NCBI GenBank assembly: GCA_947458575.1
Contig: CANHBE010000208.1
Location: 1 to 5,087, forward strand
Source: Flavobacteriaceae bacterium
GTDB lineage: Bacteria > Bacteroidota > Bacteroidia > Flavobacteriales > Flavobacteriaceae
Length of the DNA: 5,087 nucleotides
Reading direction: 5' to 3'
Shown: one piece after another, positions 1-5,087 of the stretch
Layout: each line of letters starts with the position of its first letter
How positions within the stretch are numbered: the first letter of the stretch is position 1
Translations under genes and position numbers: made by a program
The notes under the pieces: model-generated
Told to the model about the DNA's origin: nothing
Database searches by the model: none
Seen by the model: only the letters and a program-made list of their open reading frames with translations

Positions 1-1
1 A

Positions 2-544
2 CTTGACAGTCTCTCCGGGAAAGTGATTGTAGTTGCCATCGAAACTACGGATCAACGTATGAATGAACTTTCTCCTTTTGAGAACGCAAGATATGGTGGC
101 GGAAAAGCGAACGCTTACCTCGACTTTATTGTAAACACACTAAAACCAAGAATTGATCGGGAATACCGAACCAAATCCAATGGCCAAAATACAATGATGA
201 TGGGTAGCTCATTGGGTGGACTCACCACTTTGTATGCGTTGTTACAGTATCCTGACATCTTTGGAAAGGCTGCAATCTTCTCCCCCGCTTTTTGGTTCAA
301 CCGGAACGAAATTGTCAATACGCTGAAGCAGACAAAAGACTTCAAAGCCAAAGTCTATTTCATGCATGGCGACAATGAAGGCGATCCCGATATGGAACCG
401 GATATGAATCAAATTGAGCAAATAGTCAATACAAAACGCTGCGAATGCAAAAAGCGCAACAAAAAAGTAATCGTCAAAGGTGGGCAGCACAACGAAAAAT
501 TATGGCGCGATGCTTTTGTAAAAGCGTATCTTTGGCTTAAGTAG
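2..544 (+). CDS. alpha/beta-hydrolase esterase (Esterase-D / enterochelin-esterase-like), 5'-truncated by window edge
   Basis: The reading frame is open from base 2 to the TAG at 542-544, so this is the last 180 residues of a longer protein. A GTG at 23 is in frame but sits inside the conserved hydrophobic strand before the Asp/Glu-rich loop, so it is probably an internal Val, not the start. Counting the codon at 23 as residue 1, the nucleophile elbow is GSSLGG (61-66) with Ser63 as nucleophile. The acid is probably Asp117 in the HGDNEGD stretch, and the base is His156 in GGQHNE. These fit the serine-hydrolase triad of the PF00756 esterase family, which hydrolyses carboxyl esters or thioesters; the substrate cannot be read from this fragment. 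The motif 'SPAFWF' after the nucleophile (87-92) is also typical of the family. The missing N-terminus would show whether it is secreted. The next gene starts 62 bases downstream on the same strand, so co-transcription is possible. Confidence 0.82.
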   Translation, partial: LDSLSGKVIVVAIETTDQRMNELSPFENARYGGGKANAYLDFIVNTLKPRIDREYRTKSNGQNTMMMGSSLGGLTTLYALLQYPDIFGKAAIFSPAFWFNRNEIVNTLKQTKDFKAKVYFMHGDNEGDPDMEPDMNQIEQIVNTKRCECKKRNKKVIVKGGQHNEKLWRDAFVKAYLWLK

Positions 545-600
545 TTGTCGGTTGACAGTTGTCGGTTCGAACATTCAAAATTTAAAATTCATAATTCAAA
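543..600. repeat. short direct repeat plus ATTC-type AT-rich spacer
   Basis: The 11-bp unit AGTTGTCGGTT occurs at 543-553 and again at 557-567, a 14-bp period, starting inside the esterase stop codon. It is followed at about 572-600 by AT-rich sequence built of ATTC, AAAATT and TTTAAAATTC words. I recall similar TTGTCGGTT/CAGTTGTC and AATTCAAAATT strings between genes in many Flavobacteriia and other Bacteroidota genomes, but this was not checked. No function is evident, and no hairpin with a U-tract or consensus promoter is seen here. Confidence 0.55.
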
Positions 601-606
601 CTCGAA

Positions 607-1041
607 ATGAACAATAACGATATATTTAAAAAACTCCGTGTCGCTCTTATGTTGCGCGATGACCAAATCATTGAAATCCTTCAATTGGTAGATTTCAGAA
701 TGTCGAAAGGCGAAATCGGGAATATTTTTCGCAATCAAGATCATCCGAATTATATGGAATGTGGTGATCAAGTCTTGCGTAATTTCCTAAATGGTTTAGT
801 GATACATTTGCGGGGAACAAAAGAAAATCCGAAGAACCCAAACGAGGTTCTGGCGAAACATCGAGCCGAAATTCCGGTGAAGGAAAATGCCAAACCACGC
901 GTTGAATTTAAAGCTAGTCCAAAAACTGAATTCAAAAAGAAACCGAATCCAAACCAAAAAGGAAAAGAAAAGAGACCTACACCGAAAGTTGAAATCGTCG
1001 AGAAAGTAAAATTCAAAAATGGCAAAAACAAAAAATCCTGA
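607..1041 (+). CDS. DUF1456 (YehS-like) family protein with lysine-rich C-terminal tail
   Basis: This encodes 144 residues. Residues 1-70 resemble PF07308/DUF1456, in particular the second repeat of E. coli YehS: the NNNDIFKKLRVAL start, the 'EILQLVDFRMSK' helix, 'DHPNYMECGDQVLRNFLNGL' (45-64) and the closing RG. E. coli YehS carries two such repeats in about 156 residues, whereas only one is present here. Residues 92-144 are low-complexity and strongly basic, with 17 Lys and 2 Arg in 53 residues, and contain loosely repeated VEFK/TEFK/VKFK words. This part is probably disordered. The family has no established function that I know of; the basic tail suggests binding to nucleic acid or another polyanion, which is inference. 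The ATG at 607 is chosen because the family homology begins there. No strong Shine-Dalgarno is visible, which is normal for Bacteroidota. The stop codon is part of the downstream terminator stem. Confidence 0.88.
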   Translation: MNNNDIFKKLRVALMLRDDQIIEILQLVDFRMSKGEIGNIFRNQDHPNYMECGDQVLRNFLNGLVIHLRGTKENPKNPNEVLAKHRAEIPVKENAKPRVEFKASPKTEFKKKPNPNQKGKEKRPTPKVEIVEKVKFKNGKNKKS

Positions 1042-1062
1042 TCTTTCAATCAGGATTTTTTT
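1030..1062. terminator. bidirectional rho-independent terminator between DUF1456 gene and sucC
   Basis: A perfect 7-bp stem, TCCTGAT (1036-1042) with ATCAGGA (1049-1055), encloses the loop CTTTCA. It is flanked by an A-run on the left (1030-1035) and seven T on the right (1056-1062), which also extend the stem by A-T pairs. Because both flanks fit, it can terminate the plus-strand DUF1456 transcript and the minus-strand sucC transcript, whose stop codon lies about 53 bases away. The DUF1456 stop codon TGA (1039-1041) is inside the left arm. Confidence 0.88.
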
Positions 1063-1114
1063 ATCTACATCAACTAGTTGTAATCTTGAACACTAAAACT
1101 AATCTCTCGTAATT

Positions 1115-2308
1115 CTATTGTAGTGCTTTTTGAACTTGGTCAGCAGCTTCTTGAAACTCAACCGCAGACAAAATTGGCATACCGGAATTGTCAATCAATT
1201 CTTTAGCGATTTCAGCATTTGTCCCTTGCAATCGCACAATAATTGGCACTTTAATGGCATCGCCCATGTTTTTATAAGCATCTACAACACCTTGCGCTAC
1301 TCGATCACAACGTACAATTCCACCAAAAATATTAATCAAAATAGCTTTTACATTCGGATCTTTCAAAATGATACGAAAGGCCAATTCAACTCGTTTTGCA
1401 TCGGCTGTTCCACCAACATCAAGGAAATTCGCTGGCTCAAATCCGGCATACTTGATCAAATCCATCGTTGCCATTGCTAAACCGGCTCCGTTTACCATAC
1501 AACCAACAGATCCGTCCAAATCTACGTAATTCAATCCCGCTTCCTTGGCTTCCACTTCAATCGGATTTTCCTCTCTGATGTCGCGCATATCCGCATAATG
1601 TGGTTGGCGATATAGCGCGTTATCATCAATATTAACTTTGGCATCAACTGCCATGATCTTGTTGTCAGATGTTTTCAAAACCGGATTGATCTCAAACATC
1701 GAAGCATCACAGCCAACATATGCGTTGTATAATGACTCAACGAATTTCACCATTTCCTTGAATGCATTTCCAGTCACACCCAAATTGAATGCAATTCTAC
1801 GTGCCTGAAAACCTTGCAGACCTACTGTAGGATCGATTTCCTCAGTAAAAATTAAATGCGGCGTGTGTTCTGCCACTTCTTCGATATCCATTCCACCTTC
1901 AGTAGAATACATGATCATGTTTCTACCGGTTGCTCTGTTGAGCAAAACCGACATGTAGAACTCAGACGTTTCACTTTCACCGGGATAGTATACATCCTCA
2001 GCAATCAAAACTTTATGCACTTTTTTCCCTTCTGCAGAGGTCTGCGGAGTAATCAATTGCATACCGATGATTTGCTCAGACAACTCAGTCACTTGATCTA
2101 AGTTTTTTGCAAGCTTCACACCGCCACCTTTTCCACGTCCACCGGCGTGTATTTGCGCTTTGATAACATACCATTGCGTTCCCGTTTCTGTCGTAAGTTG
2201 TTTGGCTGCAGCCACTGCTTCCACCGGACTATTGGCTACAATGCCACGTTGCACGCGCACGCCATATTTTGCTAAAATCTCTTTTCCTTGGTATTCGTGT
2301 ATGTTCAT
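1115..2308 (-). CDS. sucC: succinyl-CoA synthetase (ADP/GDP-forming) beta subunit
   Basis: This encodes 397 residues, against 388 in E. coli SucC. It is the nucleotide-binding subunit of the TCA-cycle enzyme that interconverts succinyl-CoA and succinate with phosphorylation of ADP or GDP, working as an alpha-beta complex in the cytoplasm. The N-terminal ATP-grasp domain (about 2-220) opens with MNIHEYQGKEIL and has the nucleotide loop GGRGKGGGVK (56-65). Asn208 in FEINP and Asp222 in AVDAK match the Mg-nucleotide ligands. The CoA-ligase domain (about 262-390) has MVNGAGLAM (271-279), FLDVGGTA (295-302), INIFGGIVRCD (325-335) and VRLQGTNAE (358-366). The ATG at 2308 is preferred over an in-frame ATG at 2365, because the family begins at MNIHEYQ and a likely -7 box lies between the two. 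Downstream is a convergent gene, so sucD is not adjacent. Nucleotide preference cannot be read with confidence. Confidence 0.97.
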   Translation of the reverse strand: MNIHEYQGKEILAKYGVRVQRGIVANSPVEAVAAAKQLTTETGTQWYVIKAQIHAGGRGKGGGVKLAKNLDQVTELSEQIIGMQLITPQTSAEGKKVHKVLIAEDVYYPGESETSEFYMSVLLNRATGRNMIMYSTEGGMDIEEVAEHTPHLIFTEEIDPTVGLQGFQARRIAFNLGVTGNAFKEMVKFVESLYNAYVGCDASMFEINPVLKTSDNKIMAVDAKVNIDDNALYRQPHYADMRDIREENPIEVEAKEAGLNYVDLDGSVGCMVNGAGLAMATMDLIKYAGFEPANFLDVGGTADAKRVELAFRIILKDPNVKAILINIFGGIVRCDRVAQGVVDAYKNMGDAIKVPIIVRLQGTNAEIAKELIDNSGMPILSAVEFQEAADQVQKALQ

Positions 2309-2339
2309 ATGGATGTGATTTGACTTTTTAAAAGTGCCA

Positions 2340-2347
2340 CAAAAATA
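2340..2347 (-). promoter_or_regulatory. candidate -7 box of the sucC promoter
   Basis: On the minus strand the sequence reads TATTTTTG, an exact fit to the Bacteroidota -7 consensus TAnnTTTG. It lies 31 bases upstream of the sucC ATG, implying a leader of roughly 27 bases. No TTTG or TTG is found at the expected 17-23-base spacing; the nearest TTG leaves only 14 bases. The call therefore rests on the -7 element and position alone. The leader holds a small palindrome ACTTTT-T-AAAAGT (2323-2335) of unknown meaning. Confidence 0.4.
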
Positions 2348-2400
2348 ATAAAAACCAATAAACAATTGATTGCGATTTAGAGTTTTATTTTGAAGTTTTT

Positions 2401-2510
2401 TAGGAGCTATATCCCGCTATCCGCAGTATCTTTCCCGAGAACTCTTTCGGAGTTCAAAACTCCGAAAGAGTTTCTAGAAAAGGATACTTGCTCCTATCGG
2501 GGCTAGGGTT
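2401..2510. repeat. intergenic hairpin-forming repeat element (Flavobacteriia type), possibly a structured RNA
   Basis: The core is a perfect 15-bp inverted repeat, AACTCTTTCGGAGTT (2440-2454) and AACTCCGAAAGAGTT (2458-2472), with a 3-base loop. Outside it, after an internal loop, TTT (2431-2433) can pair with AAA (2479-2481), and GCAGTATC (2423-2430) with 2483-2491 around one bulged T. TAGGAG (2401-2406) can pair with CTCCTA (2491-2496). The ends, with GGAGCTAT..CCCGCTATCCGC on the left and CTATCGGGGCTAGG on the right, resemble an element I recall as recurrent in Flavobacterium-like genomes with a variable hairpin in the middle. That recollection, and a possible link to the Rfam flavo-1 RNA motif, is unverified. 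Neither strand has a U-tract after the stem, and both neighbouring genes read away from it, so it is not a terminator for either. Confidence 0.7.
2440..2472. repeat. perfect 15-bp inverted repeat, 3-base loop
   Basis: The arms 2440-2454 and 2458-2472 are exact reverse complements, and the loop is CAA. This forms the apical stem of the larger element at 2401-2510. The central CTCCGAAAGAG/CTCTTTCGGAG sequence is more GC-rich than its surroundings. Confidence 0.93.
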
Positions 2511-2560
2511 TCCGGCTTACAACAACTACATCGATTGAATAACATATTCTTCCCCAATTA

Positions 2561-2592
2561 TTTGGATGTCAATAACAGTAACAATAGCTTTG
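2561..2592 (+). promoter_or_regulatory. lysA promoter, Bacteroidota sigma-ABfr type
   Basis: TTTG at 2561-2564 (-33 box) is followed after 20 bases by TAGCTTTG at 2585-2592, an exact fit to the -7 consensus TAnnTTTG. By analogy with Bacteroides promoters, transcription would begin about 4 bases later, near 2596. That leaves only about 11 bases, AAAAGTACGCT, before the lysA ATG at 2607. The position supports that ATG and argues against the upstream in-frame TTG at 2535. Confidence 0.7.
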
Positions 2593-2606
2593 CTAAAAAG
2601 TACGCT

Positions 2607-3809
2607 ATGAATGCCAAAGAATTAGTTGCCTTGGCCGAGGAATTCGGTTGTCCACTATATGTTTACGATGCCGCAAAAATCGAATCTCAATACCTTCGTT
2701 TAACAGCTGCATTTTCAAAAGTAGAACGAGTTCGGATTAATTATGCAGTCAAAGCGCTATCGAATGTTGCGATTCTGCAACTTATCAAAAAGATCGGAGC
2801 CAATATCGATACGGTTTCTATCCAAGAAGTACAACTCGGTTTACACGCCGGTTTCCAACCACATCAAATCATTTACACACCCAATGGCGTTTCTTTTGAA
2901 GAAATCGAAGCAGCGGCAATGCTCGGTGTTCAAATCAATATCGACAATCTTTCTATTTTAGAACATTTCGGCACCAAACATCCTAAGGTTCCTGTTTGCA
3001 TTCGTATCAATCCACACGTCATGGCAGGCGGAAATACGAATATTTCTGTTGGCCATATCGATAGCAAATTCGGGATTTCAATTCACCAAATGCCGCACAT
3101 TCTGCGTATCGTCGAAAATACAGGCATGCACATCAATGGCATTCACATGCATACCGGTTCTGATATTTTAGACATCGAAGTATTTTTGTATGCGGCTGAA
3201 ATCTTATTCGAAGCGGCGCATCATTTCAAAACCTTAGATTTTCTGGATTTTGGGAGCGGTTTCAAAGTGCCTTATCACAAAGGCGACATCGAAACGAACA
3301 TTGAAGAATTCGGAAAAAAACTGACCAAACGCTTTAATTCGTTTGAGAAAGAATATGGCAAACCTTTGACTTTAGCATTCGAACCGGGAAAATTTCTGGT
3401 AAGCGAAGCCGGTTTCTTTTTAGCCAAAGTGAATGTTGTCAAACAAACGACTTCAACAGTTTTTGCCAGTATTGACAGCGGATTTAATCATTTGATTCGA
3501 CCGATGTTATATGGATCGCAACACTTCATCGAAAACATTTCCAACCCAAAAGGGAAAGAGCGTTTTTATAGTGTCGTAGGTTATATCTGCGAAACCGATA
3601 CGTTCGCTAACAATCGCCGCATCAGCGAAATAAAGGAAGGTGACATCTTATGTTTCAGAAATGCCGGCGCATACTGCTACGAAATGTCTTCCAATTACAA
3701 CTCAAGGTACAAACCCGCTGAAGTTTTATGGATAGATGGTAAAGGAATATTAATCCGCCAGCGCGAGACTTTTGAAGACTTGCTGAAAAATCAAATTGCA
3801 TTGGATTAG
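2607..3809 (+). CDS. lysA: diaminopimelate decarboxylase
   Basis: This encodes 400 residues. It is the cytoplasmic PLP enzyme that decarboxylates meso-diaminopimelate to L-lysine, the last step of lysine synthesis, and belongs to the fold-III decarboxylases. The N-terminal TIM barrel (about 20-265) has YAVKALSN with Lys49 as the PLP Schiff-base residue. It also has INPHVMAGG (135-142), the HTGS motif (182-185), DFGSGF (214-219) as the phosphate-binding glycine loop, and EPGK (259-262). The C-terminal beta domain has CETD (328-331) with the cross-subunit Cys328, and GAYCYEMSSNYN (354-365) with the substrate-side Tyr356. EPGK replaces the more usual EPGR, and DFGSGF replaces the usual GGG-type loop; I take both to be lineage variants. 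The frame continues to a TTG at 2535, but those 24 residues are Asn-rich, lack family similarity and overlap the promoter, so the ATG at 2607 is chosen. It diverges from sucC. Confidence 0.96.
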   Translation: MNAKELVALAEEFGCPLYVYDAAKIESQYLRLTAAFSKVERVRINYAVKALSNVAILQLIKKIGANIDTVSIQEVQLGLHAGFQPHQIIYTPNGVSFEEIEAAAMLGVQINIDNLSILEHFGTKHPKVPVCIRINPHVMAGGNTNISVGHIDSKFGISIHQMPHILRIVENTGMHINGIHMHTGSDILDIEVFLYAAEILFEAAHHFKTLDFLDFGSGFKVPYHKGDIETNIEEFGKKLTKRFNSFEKEYGKPLTLAFEPGKFLVSEAGFFLAKVNVVKQTTSTVFASIDSGFNHLIRPMLYGSQHFIENISNPKGKERFYSVVGYICETDTFANNRRISEIKEGDILCFRNAGAYCYEMSSNYNSRYKPAEVLWIDGKGILIRQRETFEDLLKNQIALD

Positions 3810-3821
3810 GAAAATTCTAAA

Positions 3822-5087
3822 CTAATTAGAGCGCAATATCTCCGTCAATACTTCTCCTTCTGAGCCGTTTGGTAAATTCACATTTATTTTTTGCGCAATG
3901 GTTGGTGCAATTGCTGTAATCACTTTTCGATCATGCGTTTCACCTGCTTTGATATTCCAACCAAAGAAAATTAGCGGGACATGTGTATCGTAGGTGTATG
4001 TGGTTCCGTGACTCGTTCCTGTTGCTCCGTACTCGATATAGCCTGGCTTGTCAATAACAACCAAATCGCCGCCTTCCTTGGGATCATAGCCACGAGCAAT
4101 ACAGTGTAGATGATAGTCAGAACCGCTGTCTGCCAATATTTCTTCTTCAGAATAGACTCTTTTCACCTGATCTTGAGTCATTAAATAATCTTTGAATACT
4201 TGTTTTACTGTAGCTAAATCAAGCGATTTACTTTTGATCTTATTTTTATCGAAAAAGACATTGAAGCTAGAATAATTCAGTAGTAAATCTTCACCGTAAG
4301 TATCGACTGAAAACTTCCTCAAGCCCTTTGAAATATCCTTTGGTTCTACATTGGAAACATTATATTTATTGTCTTTCAAGAACTGGACATTCTCTGCTCC
4401 AGCATGATCTGCAGTAAGAAATAGTAAATAATTTCCTTTACCGACAGTTTTGTCCAAATAGTTCAAAAAGTCAGCAATCGTCTCGTCTAAACGCAAATAA
4501 GTGTCTTGCAATTCTATCGATCTTGGACCTAAAATATGTCCAATATAATCCGTAGAAGAAAAACTCACTGCCAAAAAATCAGTGATTTCGTCTTTTCCGA
4601 GTTCTTCCTTTTCAATTGCTTTCTTGGCAAAATCAGCTAATAAATTATTTCCAAAAGGCGTCGTTCGAATAACACCAGGATCATTCTTATCAAGCATACT
4701 TTTCAAATCGTAAGGAAATACTGGTTTGTCAACCTTATACAATTTCCCTTCATACGGATTATCATCAGATAAACTTTCGTTGTAGGTTGATAGCGGTCGA
4801 AGCAAATCCCAATTTTTATTCAAATAAGTCAAATAGTGTTTTTCATTGTTAAACTCATTCACCCAATTTGGCAATGTCGGACCGTAAAAAGTACTCGAAA
4901 TAAAGCTTCCCGTCTTACTATACCAAAATGCCCAATTCGCAAAATGTCCTGCGGGAAGAATGGCACCTCGGTCTTTGATACTCATTCCTATCACTTTCCC
5001 TTTAAAGTTGGTCGATAGTCGCAATTCATCAGTAATCGTTGTTGACAAAAGATTCTTGGGTGACATTGGGTCATCGCCCTTACTACT
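3822..5087 (-). CDS. pafA: PafA-type alkaline phosphatase family protein, N-terminus cut by window edge
   Basis: The frame is open from the right edge (SSKGDDP precedes the Met at 5066) to the TAG at 3822-3824, giving 421 residues. PafA of Elizabethkingia is a Zn-dependent phosphate-monoester hydrolase of about 546 residues. Counting the Met at 5066 as 1, the residues line up with PafA at a near-constant offset of about 132. Lys31 and Arg33 in IKDRGAILPAGH match its Lys162/Arg164, Asp173 and His177 in STDYIGH match Asp305/His309, Asp220-His221 in TADHAGAE match Asp352-His353, and His353 in GTSHGTTY matches His486. The first roughly 125 residues, with the signal peptide, first metal ligand and nucleophile Thr, lie outside the window. 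The Lys/Arg pair favours a phosphomonoesterase over a nucleotide pyrophosphatase/phosphodiesterase. It likely acts in the periplasm, releasing phosphate. It converges on lysA with a 12-base gap. Confidence 0.9.
   Translation of the reverse strand, partial: SSKGDDPMSPKNLLSTTITDELRLSTNFKGKVIGMSIKDRGAILPAGHFANWAFWYSKTGSFISSTFYGPTLPNWVNEFNNEKHYLTYLNKNWDLLRPLSTYNESLSDDNPYEGKLYKVDKPVFPYDLKSMLDKNDPGVIRTTPFGNNLLADFAKKAIEKEELGKDEITDFLAVSFSSTDYIGHILGPRSIELQDTYLRLDETIADFLNYLDKTVGKGNYLLFLTADHAGAENVQFLKDNKYNVSNVEPKDISKGLRKFSVDTYGEDLLLNYSSFNVFFDKNKIKSKSLDLATVKQVFKDYLMTQDQVKRVYSEEEILADSGSDYHLHCIARGYDPKEGGDLVVIDKPGYIEYGATGTSHGTTYTYDTHVPLIFFGWNIKAGETHDRKVITAIAPTIAQKINVNLPNGSEGEVLTEILRSN

Noticed and set aside
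527..534. TATCTTTG, an exact match to the -7 consensus, 73 bases before the DUF1456 start
   Set aside because: It lies in the conserved coding end of the esterase and has no TTTG/TTG at proper spacing upstream (the nearest TTTG leaves only 8 bases). A weak promoter remains possible.
552..588. TTGACA (552-557) and TAAAAT (583-588) as an E. coli-like -35/-10 pair
   Set aside because: The spacing is 25 bases, too long, and Bacteroidota use a different promoter consensus.
768..1049. 93-residue minus-strand frame rich in Phe
   Set aside because: It mirrors the lysine-rich tail of the DUF1456 gene (AAA/GAA codons read as TTT/TTC) and has no independent support.
1071..1080. 10-bp palindrome CAACTAGTTG between the terminator and sucC stop
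   Set aside because: It is short, does not extend, has no second copy nearby, and is likely chance.
1130..1480. 116-residue open frame on the plus strand inside sucC
   Set aside because: It is antisense to a well-conserved gene, has biased composition and shows no recognisable motif.
2309..2365. 19-codon N-terminal extension of sucC
   Set aside because: SucC proteins begin at MNIHEYQ; the extension has no homology that I recognise and contains the candidate -7 box.
2535..2606. 24-codon N-terminal extension of lysA from a TTG
   Set aside because: It is Asn-rich and not family-like, and a near-consensus promoter occupies it.
2309..2606. Riboswitch (for example a lysine riboswitch) upstream of lysA
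   Set aside because: The predicted lysA leader is only about 11 bases and the hairpin element lies upstream of the promoter; no lysine-riboswitch core was recognised.
3822..3829. CTAATTAG palindrome at the phosphatase stop codon as a terminator
   Set aside because: It is too short and AT-only in the centre, with no loop and no U-tract.

Overview
This AT-rich 5.1-kb window looks like chromosomal DNA of a member of the Bacteroidota, most likely class Flavobacteriia. The reasons are the lysA and pafA protein sequences, a near-consensus Bacteroidota promoter (TTTG, 20-nt spacer, TAnnTTTG) ahead of lysA, AT-rich 'ATTC/AAAATT' intergenic DNA, and an intergenic hairpin element of a type I recall from Flavobacterium-like genomes. 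The genus is not determinable from the window. All assignments come from reading motifs; no database search was run.

Layout from left to right. (1) Bases 2-544, plus strand: 3' part of an alpha/beta-hydrolase esterase of the Esterase-D/enterochelin-esterase-like family, cut by the left edge. (2) Bases 545-606: short spacer with an 11-bp direct repeat and ATTC-type AT-rich sequence. (3) Bases 607-1041, plus: a one-domain DUF1456 (YehS-like) protein with a lysine-rich tail. Its stop codon sits inside a terminator hairpin that can serve both strands. (4) Bases 1115-2308, minus: sucC, the beta subunit of succinyl-CoA synthetase, apparently monocistronic and not next to sucD. (5) Bases 2309-2606: a 298-bp divergent intergenic region holding a roughly 110-bp hairpin-forming repeat element and promoters for both flanking genes. 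(6) Bases 2607-3809, plus: lysA, diaminopimelate decarboxylase. (7) Bases 3822-5087, minus: a PafA-type alkaline phosphatase cut by the right edge, convergent with lysA across only 12 bp.

The genes do not form an operon or a common pathway. sucC serves the TCA cycle and lysA the last step of lysine synthesis. The phosphatase and the esterase are hydrolases whose families often act in the periplasm or cytoplasm respectively. The DUF1456 protein has no assigned role. I see no CRISPR array, tRNA, rRNA, transposase, phage gene or defence system. The region is mainly ordinary housekeeping sequence. Its most interesting parts are the intergenic hairpin element, the near-leaderless lysA promoter arrangement, and the basic tail of the DUF1456 protein.
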